From Flavobacterium sp. NRK1 (GTDB lineage Bacteria; Bacteroidota; Bacteroidia; Flavobacteriales; Flavobacteriaceae): a stretch of 64,000 nt of DNA. The DNA lies in the NCBI RefSeq assembly GCF_024054175.1, contig NZ_JAMXLA010000001.1:1705930-1769929 (forward strand), written 5' to 3'. Below, in pieces: positions 8,825 through 17,075 of this stretch. The notes below the pieces were generated by a model that made no database searches, had not been told where the DNA came from, and was given only the letters and a program-made list of their open reading frames with translations. How positions within the stretch are numbered: position 1 is the first letter of the stretch; each line of letters starts with the position of its first letter. A program made the position numbers and the translations under genes.

Positions 8825-9385
8825 TTATACTTTCATTATCTCAGCTTCTTTAACAGCCAGCAGATCGTCAATCTTCTTTATAAAACTATTGGTAAGTTCC
8901 TGCACATCTTCTTCTGCGCTTTTACATGCATCTTCAGATACTCCTTCTTTTTCAAGTTTTTTAATATCGTTATTAGCATCTTTACGTGCATTTCTAATCC
9001 CTATTTTTGCATCTTCAGCTTCAGATTTTGCCTGTTTCACCAGGTCTCTTCTTCGCTCTTCGGTAAGAGGAGGCACGCTTATAATAATATTGTCGCCGTT
9101 ATTCATTGGGTTAAAACCTAAATTTGCTATCATAATAGCTTTTTCAATAGGCTGAAGCATGCTTTTTTCCCAAGGTTGTACTGTTATTGTTCTTGCATCA
9201 GGTACATTAATGTTTGCAACCTGTGAAAGTGGTGTCTGAGATCCGTAATAATCTACAAACACGCCGCCAAGCATGGCAGGTGTTGCCTTACCGGCACGTA
9301 TATTAAGGAATTCTTTTTCAAGGTGGGCAATAGAGCCGTTCATTGATTCTTTTGCCGTATCTAAAATAAATTCAATTTCTTCCAT
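8825..9385 (-). CDS. frr: ribosome recycling factor
   Basis: The 186-residue protein matches RRF over its whole length (standard 185-186). With EF-G it splits post-termination ribosomes into subunits. The three-helix-bundle signature residues are present: KEFLNIRAGKATP near residue 24, VPDARTITVQPWEKS near 80, and LTEERRRDLVKQAK near 125. It lies 23 bases downstream of pyrH on the same strand and shares its promoter. The order pyrH-frr is widely conserved among bacteria and ties pyrimidine nucleotide supply to translation genes. A strong terminator closes the unit. Confidence 0.97.
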   Translation of the reverse strand: MEEIEFILDTAKESMNGSIAHLEKEFLNIRAGKATPAMLGGVFVDYYGSQTPLSQVANINVPDARTITVQPWEKSMLQPIEKAIMIANLGFNPMNNGDNIIISVPPLTEERRRDLVKQAKSEAEDAKIGIRNARKDANNDIKKLEKEGVSEDACKSAEEDVQELTNSFIKKIDDLLAVKEAEIMKV

Positions 9386-9408
9386 GGTGTAATTCTTATT
9401 CTAAAAAA

Positions 9409-10116
9409 TTAAACATTTACAGTAGTTCCTACCAGTTCGCCTTCACAAACTTTCATTAGGTTGCCTTCTTTATTCATGTCAAAAACAATAATAGGCAGTT
9501 CATTTTCCTGGCTAAGGGTAAAGGCAGTAGTATCCATTACATTAAGTCCTTTTTTAAGAACATCATTAAATGTAAGAGTGTCATATTTTACCGCAGCAGG
9601 GTCTTTTTCAGGATCGGCTGTGTAAATACCATCAACGCGTGTACCTTTAAGTATAACATCAGCATGAACTTCTACACCTCTAAGTACAGCAGCAGTATCT
9701 GTAGTAAAATATGGATTACCTGTTCCTGCACCAAATATTACAATTCGTCCTTTTTCAAGGTGGCGTACAGCCCTTCTCTTGATATAAGGTTCAGCAATTG
9801 CCTCAATTTTTAATGCTGTCTGCAAACGGGTCTGCATACCTGCATCTTCAAGGGCACCCTGTAAAGCCATACCGTTTATTACGGTAGCAAGCATGCCCAT
9901 ATAATCTCCCTGAACCCTGTCCATACCATTGCTGGCACCGGATACACCTCTAAAAATGTTGCCTCCGCCTATTACAACGGCAATTTGCACACCTTTATCA
10001 TGTATTTGTTTAATTTCAGCTGCATATTCGGCAAGCCTTTTAGGGTCAATGCCATACTGCCTGTCGCCCATAAGGGCTTCGCCGCTCAGCTTTAACAGGA
10101 TTCTTTTATATTTCAT
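9409..10116 (-). CDS. pyrH: UMP kinase
   Basis: The 235-residue protein is an amino-acid-kinase-fold UMP kinase that phosphorylates UMP to UDP in de novo pyrimidine synthesis. The phosphate-binding start KLSGEALMG is at about residues 9-17, and the GGGNIFRG loop at about 51-58. [13 protein letters not shown] (around 131-143) and DGIYTADP are the UMP- and ATP-binding regions of bacterial PyrH. Length is typical. It heads the pyrH-frr pair and has a perfect -7 element at 10137-10144, 20 bases before the ATG. The dihydroorotase gene of the same pathway lies about 20 kb away in this window. Confidence 0.97.
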   Translation of the reverse strand: MKYKRILLKLSGEALMGDRQYGIDPKRLAEYAAEIKQIHDKGVQIAVVIGGGNIFRGVSGASNGMDRVQGDYMGMLATVINGMALQGALEDAGMQTRLQTALKIEAIAEPYIKRRAVRHLEKGRIVIFGAGTGNPYFTTDTAAVLRGVEVHADVILKGTRVDGIYTADPEKDPAAVKYDTLTFNDVLKKGLNVMDTTAFTLSQENELPIIVFDMNKEGNLMKVCEGELVGTTVNV

Positions 10117-10136
10117 AGGGTAAATTTTGACTGGTG

Positions 10137-10144
10137 CAAATATA
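10137..10144 (-). promoter_or_regulatory. -7 promoter element for pyrH-frr
   Basis: TATATTTG on the minus strand, 20 bases upstream of the pyrH ATG. Confidence 0.65.
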
Positions 10145-10221
10145 GTAATAAATGTTTTTCCTGAAATACAAATTTCGGGAGGCAGCCCGTGTTATAACTT
10201 ATAAATAGTAATGCAAATTTA

Positions 10222-11016
10222 TTACGAATGAGATTCTATTGGTATTAATTCTTCATACGACTTTTTAGCGGCTTCATATCCTATGTTAAAAATCTCATCC
10301 ATTTTTGCTTTATTGGTTTCAAAAGTACTATATAATGCCAATTCGTCAGGTGCTATAACCCAGTCACATAGGGTGAATTTTTGCATGTTGGTGTTGGCAG
10401 AAAGCAAATCGTATGCGCGTGTGGTAACTGAGCGTATGGTACGCAGGTCTCCGGCATCAATTTTCTGAATTGGGCTTACATAAATACCTATAAGATTATC
10501 ACAACGTCCCTGTAAAATATCGGTAGGGAAGTGGTTTATAATTCCTCCGTCACTATATAGCCTTCCGTCAATTTCATAAGGAGATATTATACCCGGAAAT
10601 GCTGATGAAGCCAGTACAGCATCGGCAATTTTTGTTTCGGCGCTAAAAATTTTCAATTTGCCGGAAACTAAGTCTGTTGCTGTAAGGTGCATTTTATAAG
10701 GCATATCGCCAATTGTAGCATTTTTAAAAACCGATGTAAAATAATCACGAAAAGCTTCAGAATCTATGAAGCCCGCTTTACGAAATGTAAAGTGTTTCCA
10801 GTGGAAAAAATAAATAGATTTAAAAAAGTCCAGTATTTCCTCTGGTTGCTTTCCCCAGGCATATAAAGAAGACACTATGGCTCCCGAACTTGTGCCTGCT
10901 ATATGAGAGGGTGAGAGGCCTATCTCATCAAAGTATTTTAAAACGCCCGCGTGGGCTATCCCTTTTGAACCTCCGCCCGAAAGCACCAGCCCAATTGTAC
11001 CGCCATCAATTTTCAT
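10222..11016 (-). CDS. patatin-like phospholipase family protein
   Basis: The 264-residue protein carries all patatin marks. These are the glycine-rich oxyanion loop SGGGSKG (residues 13-19), the nucleophile elbow GTSSG (41-45, Ser43), and the catalytic Asp in DGG (156-158). Patatins are Ser-Asp dyad lipid acyl hydrolases. No signal peptide is visible, so it is probably cytoplasmic, like the RssA-type bacterial members. It is transcribed alone, divergently from a thioredoxin-like gene. Function in cells of this group is not known; acyl-ester hydrolysis is the safe inference. Confidence 0.9.
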   Translation of the reverse strand: MKIDGGTIGLVLSGGGSKGIAHAGVLKYFDEIGLSPSHIAGTSSGAIVSSLYAWGKQPEEILDFFKSIYFFHWKHFTFRKAGFIDSEAFRDYFTSVFKNATIGDMPYKMHLTATDLVSGKLKIFSAETKIADAVLASSAFPGIISPYEIDGRLYSDGGIINHFPTDILQGRCDNLIGIYVSPIQKIDAGDLRTIRSVTTRAYDLLSANTNMQKFTLCDWVIAPDELALYSTFETNKAKMDEIFNIGYEAAKKSYEELIPIESHS

Positions 11017-11116
11017 TTTATAGTAATTTACCTGACTAAATTACAGTTTTTTATTGAATGGTCTTTTTTTTGATGTGTCAAAAGTTATATTAATTTTACA
11101 TAAAAAATTGAAAGAT

Positions 11117-11734
11117 ATGAACGTGACAACATCATTAATTGAAAATAGCTTAAATAAAAGCTACTCATATAAACAATACAGGGAGCACGTAACAGCATTG
11201 CTTAAAGAAGGTCTTTCTACAGGTAATACACAAAGCGAAGATCTTACTCATTATAGCACATTAAATGAAGTGCGGATGAACCGTTTAGATAAGACCATCA
11301 TTATTCCTGAAGAAATAAAACAAAAGCTTAGAAATCTAAAAAAAGGACACACGCTTTTAGTAATTTCGGAAGGATGGTGTGGCGATGCAGCACAAATAGT
11401 ACCGGTTATTAATAAAATGGCGGCCGAGACTGATAAGCTGGATATGAAAATCGTACTTCGTGATGAAAATGATGAACTTATGAATGATTATCTAACTAAC
11501 GGTGCCCGCTCTATACCTAAGCTGGTACTGATAGAAAAAGATACTCATATAGCAAGAGGCAGTTGGGGTCCGAGGCCTCACGACGCAGCCAGGCTTATTA
11601 TGGATAATAAAGAAAAATATGGAGCTGTAACTGCTGGAGCCAAAGAGGAACTGCAAAAATGGTACTTGCATGATAAAGGTTTAAGTACTATGGAAGAGAT
11701 TCTATTGTTACTGGAAAATTCTGAAAATATGTAA
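11117..11734 (+). CDS. thioredoxin-fold protein with a single-Cys WCGDA motif
   Basis: The 205-residue protein has a thioredoxin-like core in its second half: a hydrophobic strand followed by WCGDA (87-91), where the CxxC redox pair is reduced to one cysteine (Cys88), and a cis-Pro-like SIPKLVLI further on. About 70 mostly helical residues precede the core. Members of this group occur in many Bacteroidota and Bacilli and are annotated only as thioredoxin family; without the second Cys, classical disulfide exchange is unlikely. No signal peptide is present. The start at 11117 is preferred over 11054 because the longer N terminus is unlike the family and lies in AT-rich intergenic sequence. It ends at a bidirectional terminator shared with the S41 protease gene. 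Confidence 0.8.
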   Translation: MNVTTSLIENSLNKSYSYKQYREHVTALLKEGLSTGNTQSEDLTHYSTLNEVRMNRLDKTIIIPEEIKQKLRNLKKGHTLLVISEGWCGDAAQIVPVINKMAAETDKLDMKIVLRDENDELMNDYLTNGARSIPKLVLIEKDTHIARGSWGPRPHDAARLIMDNKEKYGAVTAGAKEELQKWYLHDKGLSTMEEILLLLENSENM

Positions 11735-11754
11735 TTCCTAATTTGTAGTTATAA

Positions 11755-11794
11755 TAAAAAATGAGCCTGATAATTTTATCAGGCTCATTTTTTA
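11755..11794. terminator. bidirectional terminator
   Basis: A 12-bp perfect stem ATGAGCCTGATA (11761-11772) / TATCAGGCTCAT (11777-11788) is flanked by six As and six Ts. It serves the thioredoxin-like gene and the convergent S41 protease gene. Confidence 0.9.
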
Positions 11795-12856
11795 TTCTTG
11801 TTTTTCACTTTTCAGAGCATCCAAATAAAAATCTTTGACTTCCTCATCTTTTGCTGTTTTTAAAAGCGTTTTTAGGGCTAAAATATGAGCTTGTTTTAAA
11901 CTGGTTTCAGGTTGTGTTTTAATATCAGGAGTTACACCTGTGCCTTCCCAATTTGTTTTGGTAATGGGGTTAATGGCTCTTCCGTTGGGTATAAATACTA
12001 CAAAACCTTCGGGTAATTCTACCGAACCGCCCGGATTTGCGCCACCGCCTGTATTTTCCCCAATAATTGTAGCTCTTTTTTGCGTTTGCATATCATAAGT
12101 AAATTCCTCTCCTGCAGAAAATGTGTTTTTAGAAGCAAGTATATAGACAGGCTTGTTAAGGTATCGTTTACCCGGAATATCAGTTAATGTCCAGTATTCG
12201 GTGGTTTCACTGCCTTCCCTGTAGTACATATCATTAATGTGTACAGGATTTCTATCAAAAAAATAACTTACCAGGAACTGCACAGTTTCAGGATCACCAC
12301 CATGATTAAGCCTGAGATCGAGAATTAAGGCATCGGTATTTTCTAAGTAGGTCATGGCTGCTGTGGCAACCTTACCTGCTTTTTCCATCTGATGAAAAGC
12401 TGTTATTTTTAAATATCCAACATTACCATCCAGAATATCCATTTTTGGGAAACCCCAGTTTCTCCTTACTTTTAGCCGCTCTTTGGCAATCCGCTTATTG
12501 TATTGTTCTAGTGTATCGGTGCTGCCAGCAGCAACAGGCTTATCATACCAAACCCTCATGTGTTTATCGTTTAATACCCTGCGTAACTGGTTGGTTAGCG
12601 TATCTGCAAATACAGAAGCATTATTAATTTTTGAATATACTCCGTCTTTTTGGAATTGATGGAACTGCTTTTCAGATTTTTTAGCGATATCAGGGAAGAT
12701 ATAAATATCATTCAGGTTTTGTAAAAGAGAGCTGATTACCTTGTCTTTTTGTTTATTACTGATATTGTTTTTAAGATTATCCTGGGCATGCAGGAGGCCG
12801 GAATGCAATGTTACCGCAAATGCGATAAGCATGCTTAAAAGAATTCGATTTTGCAT
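11792..12856 (-). CDS. S41-family (tail-specific/TSP-like) peptidase, exported
   Basis: The 354-residue protein begins with a signal peptide (MQNRILLSMLIAFAVTLHSG, ending near HAQ). An N-terminal helical domain comes first, and then the S41 peptidase core. The core holds the strand DALILDLRLNHGGD, the catalytic Ser in KNTFSAGEEF (about residue 248), and the general-base region ATIIGENTGGGA. No PDZ domain is evident, which fits the shorter IRBP/TSP-like S41 proteins with Ser-Lys or Ser-Glu centres. The start at 12856 is used because a further in-frame ATG at 12886 overlaps the -7 element. It probably cleaves periplasmic or extracellular peptides; the target is unknown. Confidence 0.88.
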   Translation of the reverse strand: MQNRILLSMLIAFAVTLHSGLLHAQDNLKNNISNKQKDKVISSLLQNLNDIYIFPDIAKKSEKQFHQFQKDGVYSKINNASVFADTLTNQLRRVLNDKHMRVWYDKPVAAGSTDTLEQYNKRIAKERLKVRRNWGFPKMDILDGNVGYLKITAFHQMEKAGKVATAAMTYLENTDALILDLRLNHGGDPETVQFLVSYFFDRNPVHINDMYYREGSETTEYWTLTDIPGKRYLNKPVYILASKNTFSAGEEFTYDMQTQKRATIIGENTGGGANPGGSVELPEGFVVFIPNGRAINPITKTNWEGTGVTPDIKTQPETSLKQAHILALKTLLKTAKDEEVKDFYLDALKSEKQE

Positions 12857-12883
12857 TTTGATATGATTTGATTGATGATTAAT

Positions 12884-12891
12884 CAAATATA
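12884..12891 (-). promoter_or_regulatory. -7 promoter element for the S41 peptidase
   Basis: TATATTTG on the minus strand, 27 bases upstream of the chosen ATG. It rules out the longer in-frame start at 12886. Confidence 0.65.
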
Positions 12892-12926
12892 CTAAAAATG
12901 CTGTAAAAGGAGTGGGATTGCAACTG

Positions 12927-13550
12927 CTACTCTATGCTTCCCACTATATCAATCTTATCTGATGTAGATATCCCACCAGGATTACATCCCGGCTGACCTT
13001 CGGGAATTGTTTTATTTATAGACTTGTAATATTCTACCCATGCCGGAAAAAACTCATTTGTGCCGGGCTGTTTGTAGGTCATTGGGAATAGCTGAAAGAA
13101 CGGCTTGTTGTTATTGGCTGCCTTAAAGGCATCATAAATAAGTTCAGAACAGTAATAGCTGCCATTATCGTAAACATATTCATCATCGTAGGCCACGCCA
13201 AGCTGTTTCAACGAAAAGGCAATAGCAGGTTGTATAAGCTTTTTATATTGTTTTTTAAGCCTGCCTACAAGCATGGGTTTTTTAGTGTTTTTTGAAAATT
13301 TCTCAAGAGTAGTTAGGCGTACTGCACTTCCTGCTGCTTCAATAATAAAAATAGTATCATTTCGGTGATATACCATTCCCATGTGGCTAAAGTCATTTCC
13401 TTTGTATCCTTCTGTTACTGCTTCTATAGCATCACATAAAGGGCCGCAGTCCATATCCTGAAAAATAAGGTCGCCATCTTTTAGGGTTACTTTTTGCTGT
13501 GCAGAATGAAAAGAGAATGAAAAAAGGAAAAGTAATACTATTGCTTTCAT
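12927..13550 (-). CDS. YiiX-type permuted papain-like amidase, exported
   Basis: The 207-residue protein has a short signal peptide (MKAIVLLFLFSFSFHSAQQ) and the circularly permuted NlpC/P60 layout of YiiX/YebB enzymes. The catalytic His comes first (DFSHMGMVY, His56), a polar Glu follows (IIEAAG, Glu71), and the catalytic Cys comes later (YYCSELIYDAF, Cys134). Such enzymes cut amide or ester bonds in cell-wall peptides or lipids. The ATG at 13550 lies one base after the stop codon of the upstream barrel protein gene, so the pair is translationally close and co-transcribed at the end of the ftsX-to-truB run. The substrate is not predictable. Confidence 0.85.
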   Translation of the reverse strand: MKAIVLLFLFSFSFHSAQQKVTLKDGDLIFQDMDCGPLCDAIEAVTEGYKGNDFSHMGMVYHRNDTIFIIEAAGSAVRLTTLEKFSKNTKKPMLVGRLKKQYKKLIQPAIAFSLKQLGVAYDDEYVYDNGSYYCSELIYDAFKAANNNKPFFQLFPMTYKQPGTNEFFPAWVEYYKSINKTIPEGQPGCNPGGISTSDKIDIVGSIE

Positions 13551-13551
13551 A

Positions 13552-14148
13552 TCAGTTAAAGTTAAATATAGATATTCCAATATTTATACTGCTTACCTGA
13601 CGTATATCATACAGCCCGAACCCGTAAAAATTAAGTTCAATAAAAATGCCGGTATTCCCGCTGTCTGAAGCTCCAAGGCGGTATTTTTGATATACTCCCG
13701 AAAGGTCTCCACGGCCAATAGCAAATGCACGCCCTACACCTATTTGTAAAAACAAAGTAGAATCGTCATTAATAGCCGGATTTATTAAAAGTGAACCGTA
13801 AACCGGAACTGCTACAAGTTTAGGGGTTATTAATCCGTCTATGCCGGTGTTAATGCTTAGTGCAAAAGTTTCTGTGGCATGAACTCCAAAACCACCCTGA
13901 AAACTAATACCATCAGGTATAAACCACGTGCCTTTATTGGTGTCGTTAGGATCATTAGTGCCATATTCCGGATTTCCCCTAAAAGGCACTGAAAGTGAGA
14001 AGTTAGAAAAAGCTCCTGCTGAATCAAAGAAACCGTTTTTTTCTTTGGTGTCTTTTATTTCTGCGGTAACAAATACGGTCTGTGCATGGCTGTAAAAACC
14101 AGTCAGAAGTAGTACAAGCAATAATCTATTCAGCTGCAGAAACTTCAT
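13552..14148 (-). CDS. putative outer-membrane or periplasmic protein
   Basis: The 198-residue protein begins with a signal peptide (MKFLQLNRLLLVLLLTGFYSHAQ). The rest is rich in Gly, Phe and Tyr with alternating strands (FQGGFGVHATETFALSINTGIDG; LFLQIGVGRAFAIG), consistent with a small beta-barrel. I do not recognise a named family. The start at 14148 is inside the truB coding region, giving a 23-base overlap, which is the only start that yields a signal peptide; the upstream in-frame codons are antisense-like residue from truB. The next gene (YiiX amidase) starts one base after this stop. Barrel structure is inference from composition. Confidence 0.65.
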   Translation of the reverse strand: MKFLQLNRLLLVLLLTGFYSHAQTVFVTAEIKDTKEKNGFFDSAGAFSNFSLSVPFRGNPEYGTNDPNDTNKGTWFIPDGISFQGGFGVHATETFALSINTGIDGLITPKLVAVPVYGSLLINPAINDDSTLFLQIGVGRAFAIGRGDLSGVYQKYRLGASDSGNTGIFIELNFYGFGLYDIRQVSSINIGISIFNFN

Positions 14149-14824
14149 CTTCAAAATCTTGTGGAGATATAGCATCTTCAACAGAAAATTCTCCAATTTT
14201 TGTTCTGCGCAAAGCAGTAAGGTGTGCTCCGCTTTGCAGGGCTTTACCAAAGTCGTTTGCCAGCGATCGTATATAAGTGCCTTTACTACATACAACCCTA
14301 AAATCTATTTCGGGTAATGCTATGCGTGTAATTTCAAATTCGTGAATAGTAGTTTTCCTAAAAGCAATTTCTACTTCTTCTCCGGCTCGTGCGTGCTCGT
14401 ACAGCCTTTTGCCATCTTTTTTAATAGCAGAAAATACAGGAGGCTGCTGGTCTATTTCACCAATAAATTGTTTTGTAGTTTCCTGTACAAGTGCATCTGT
14501 TATATGTTCGGTAGGAAAGGCAGCATTTACTTCGGTTTCCAGGTCAAAGGAAGGAGTAGTGCCGCCAACCATAAAAGTACCGGTATATTCTTTCTCCATA
14601 CCCTGAAGTTCTGGTATGCGCTTAGTGAATTTACCTGTGCATACAATAAGGAGTCCGGTAGCAAGCGGATCTAAAGTTCCGGCATGGCCTACTTTTATTT
14701 TTTTAAGTCCCAAATGTTTTTTTAGGGCCCATTTCACTTTATTCACTGCCTGAAAAGAACTCCAATGCAATGGCTTGTCTATAAGAACAACTTTTCCTTC
14801 CTGGAAATTTTCGGGTGCCGCCAC
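14126..14824 (-). CDS. truB: tRNA pseudouridine(55) synthase
   Basis: The 232-residue protein matches TruB, which makes pseudouridine 55 in the T-loop of tRNAs. The catalytic motif AGTLDPLATGLL holds the nucleophile Asp52, and the entry segment IDKPLHWSSFQAVNKV and the KDGKRLYEHARAG region are also conserved. It is shorter than the E. coli enzyme, lacking most of the C-terminal PUA domain, as usual in Bacteroidota. It follows uppP by seven bases and overlaps the start of the next gene by 23 bases. It is part of the leftward run ftsX-DUF3098-uppP-truB. Confidence 0.95.
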   Translation of the reverse strand: MAAPENFQEGKVVLIDKPLHWSSFQAVNKVKWALKKHLGLKKIKVGHAGTLDPLATGLLIVCTGKFTKRIPELQGMEKEYTGTFMVGGTTPSFDLETEVNAAFPTEHITDALVQETTKQFIGEIDQQPPVFSAIKKDGKRLYEHARAGEEVEIAFRKTTIHEFEITRIALPEIDFRVVCSKGTYIRSLANDFGKALQSGAHLTALRRTKIGEFSVEDAISPQDFEDEVSAAE

Positions 14825-14831
14825 AGTAAAA

Positions 14832-15641
14832 TTATTTGTAAGTTGTAAAATAAGCTAAAAGCACCGCGCCAACAATTATTCTGTACCAGCCCCACGGTTT
14901 AAAACCGTATTTTTTAATAACGCCAATAAAACCTTTTATAGCAATAATAGAAACTGCAAAGGCTAATATATTGCCTACAATAAACATTTTTATATTGTCG
15001 TTGCTTTGTAGTAAAAGTTCATAACCCTTAAGGCCTGTTTGGTGATAGGTTTTAACAAATACCGAATAAACCGTTACTGCTGCCATTGTAGGCACAGCCA
15101 GGAAAAAAGAAAATTCGGCTGCTGTTTCGCGGGTAAGTTTTTGTTGCATACCTCCAATTATAGATGCTGCCGAACGGCTTGTGCCGGGCATCATGGCAAG
15201 GCATTGCCAAAAACCTATGGTTACTGCTTTTTTAATGGTGATGTCTTCTTCCTTGTGTATTTGAGGAGTTGTAAAAAAGTTCTCTACAAATAGTAATATT
15301 ATGCCGCCCACTATTAATACTATTGCAATTGGTATAGGGTCTCCAAGAGCGGAGTCAATCATATCGTCAAATATGTATCCTAATATAAGGGCAGGTACAA
15401 CTGCGCATGCTAATTTTATATAAAAACCGAGTCTGCTAAAGTCAAAGAACTTTTTCCAGTATAAGGCAACTACCGCCAGTATAGCTCCGAATTGTATAGA
15501 TACCTGAAAGAGTTTTACAAAATCGTCTTCCTGAATACCATAGTATGAACTTGCAAAAATCATGTGTGCTGTGGACGAGACGGGTAAATATTCGGTAAGC
15601 CCTTCAATAATGGCAATGATGATGCTCTGGAAAAAATCCAT
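14832..15641 (-). CDS. uppP: undecaprenyl-diphosphatase (BacA type)
   Basis: The 269-residue protein has about eight membrane helices and both BacA/UppP signatures: GLTEYLPVSSTAH (residues 14-26, with catalytic Glu17) and PGTSRSA (near 155). It dephosphorylates undecaprenyl diphosphate at the inner membrane to recycle the lipid carrier for peptidoglycan and other surface polymers; overexpression of such proteins gives bacitracin resistance. It lies between a DUF3098 membrane protein (four-base gap) and truB (seven-base gap) in a compact transcription unit. Length and motifs are typical. Confidence 0.96.
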   Translation of the reverse strand: MDFFQSIIIAIIEGLTEYLPVSSTAHMIFASSYYGIQEDDFVKLFQVSIQFGAILAVVALYWKKFFDFSRLGFYIKLACAVVPALILGYIFDDMIDSALGDPIPIAIVLIVGGIILLFVENFFTTPQIHKEEDITIKKAVTIGFWQCLAMMPGTSRSAASIIGGMQQKLTRETAAEFSFFLAVPTMAAVTVYSVFVKTYHQTGLKGYELLLQSNDNIKMFIVGNILAFAVSIIAIKGFIGVIKKYGFKPWGWYRIIVGAVLLAYFTTYK

Positions 15642-15645
15642 TTAG

Positions 15646-15963
15646 TTATTTCTTTTTATTTGTAAAATTTTTAATAGGCTTCTCTTCAGGAAAAGTCTCT
15701 CCGTCTGTAGTGTTCTTTACAGCAGGGTTAGGATTTTTAAGAATAGCATAAATAGTAATTCCGAAACCAATAAGTACTACTGTAGGTGCCAGGCGTATTC
15801 TTCTGAAATTAAAAATATCTTCCCTAAATACATTGGGGTCATCACTACCTCCGCCAGACATTAATATAAAACCAAGCGCAATAACAGCCAGGCCTATTAA
15901 AAGTATTTTATAATTTACCTTTTCAAAAAGAAAATGGGTTTTTATTTCGTTATTGTTTTGCAT
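15646..15963 (-). CDS. DUF3098 small membrane protein
   Basis: The 105-residue protein has two hydrophobic helices (ILLIGLAVIALGFILMSG, about 19-36, and APTVVLIGFGITIYAIL, about 58-75) separated by a loop containing GGGSDDPNVFREDIFNFRR, which is the DUF3098 hallmark. In Bacteroidota this gene is nearly always between ftsX and uppP, as here, suggesting a role with the division or envelope machinery, but no function has been shown to my knowledge. The C-terminal tail is charged and Lys-rich, likely cytoplasmic. Confidence 0.88.
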   Translation of the reverse strand: MQNNNEIKTHFLFEKVNYKILLIGLAVIALGFILMSGGGSDDPNVFREDIFNFRRIRLAPTVVLIGFGITIYAILKNPNPAVKNTTDGETFPEEKPIKNFTNKKK

Positions 15964-16065
15964 CGTTTTTTGTTTAAGGTTTAAGGCTTAGAGTAGTTAA
16001 TAACTGTTGCCTTAAAATATTTTATCTTTTCTACTATCTCAAATCTAACATCTCGATACTCAAAT

Positions 16066-16938
16066 CTAATACAGGTCGTCTGTTCTTAAATTAAGGAATC
16101 TCTGCGTTGCAAAAAATGTACTTATTGTTGATATAATAATTCCGAAAGCCATAACACCCGAAAGTACAATTGCGGTAGGAACCCAGTCTTCCCAGATATT
16201 AAGTACAGGGAAAGCACCGTCTAAATAATATACAAGCCATATAAGTGCGGCTATTGCAAGAAGGGAGCCTATAACACCTAATTTAATGCCTCTCCATACA
16301 AACGGCCTGCGGATAAATGATTTTGTAGCGCCTACCATTTGCATTGTTTTAATTGTAAATCTGTGATTATAAATAGAAAGCCTTAAAGAACTGTTGATTA
16401 AAAGCATAGATATAAATACCAGTACACCGCTGATTATTAATATCCAGAAAGTAATTTTTTTAATATTCTCGTTGGCCATCTCTACAAGCATATTGTCGTA
16501 GCTAACATCGCCAACATAAGGGTTTGAGCGTAGTTCTACTTCAATTTCTTTTATTTTTTTAGGCTGAACATATTCACCTTTAAGGTGAATATCATAAGAA
16601 TCCAGTAGCGGATTGCTGTCCAGTAAGGTTTCATAATCGCCAACAATATCCGGATTGTTTTTAGCTGCATCTTCTTTAGAGATGTACTTGTGGTCTTTAA
16701 TATATTTGGAATTCATAAGCTGAACGCCAAACGCTTCCTTAACGCTGTCTGTTGCTTCCCTTTTAAAATAGACGGTCATAGGAATGTTTTCCTTTACGTG
16801 ACCGGATATTTTTTCGGTATTAATAACAAACAGTCCTAGTGTGCCCAGCATGGTAAGCACGATAAAGATGCACAGTATTACAGAAAAATAAGAAGAGATC
16901 AGGCGTCTTTTCTGGAACTTTTCAAAAGATGGAGCCAT
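16066..16938 (-). CDS. ftsX: cell-division protein FtsX-like permease
   Basis: The 290-residue protein has one N-terminal helix (about 22-42), a periplasmic domain of roughly 120 residues, and three C-terminal helices, the classical FtsX topology. The cytoplasmic start MAPSFEKFQKRRLISSYFSV and the loop TIKTMQMVGATKSFIRRPF are typical of FtsX in Bacteroidota. With the ATPase FtsE it regulates peptidoglycan hydrolases at the septum. ftsE is not in this window, as is usual in this phylum, where the two genes are separate. The start at 16938 is chosen; an upstream in-frame extension would overlap the leuS start. DUF3098 and uppP follow. Confidence 0.92.
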   Translation of the reverse strand: MAPSFEKFQKRRLISSYFSVILCIFIVLTMLGTLGLFVINTEKISGHVKENIPMTVYFKREATDSVKEAFGVQLMNSKYIKDHKYISKEDAAKNNPDIVGDYETLLDSNPLLDSYDIHLKGEYVQPKKIKEIEVELRSNPYVGDVSYDNMLVEMANENIKKITFWILIISGVLVFISMLLINSSLRLSIYNHRFTIKTMQMVGATKSFIRRPFVWRGIKLGVIGSLLAIAALIWLVYYLDGAFPVLNIWEDWVPTAIVLSGVMAFGIIISTISTFFATQRFLNLRTDDLY

Positions 16939-17026
16939 AGATTTGATTTTAGCCGTAAAAATAAATAAACTATTTTGTTTATGATAGTTTATAACGGGCA
17001 AAGTTTTGACTTTCGTACAATAAGCG

Positions 17027-17034
17027 TAAATTTG
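17027..17034 (+). promoter_or_regulatory. leuS: promoter for leuS (TTG-N18-TAAATTTG)
   Basis: A perfect -7 element TAAATTTG with a -33-like TTG at 17006-17008 (18-base spacer) lies 41 bases before the leuS ATG. It is among the best matches to the Bacteroidota housekeeping promoter here. Confidence 0.7.
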
Positions 17035-17075
17035 CGTGCCTTTTAACTTTAAGACTTTACAACTTTTGACCGAAA

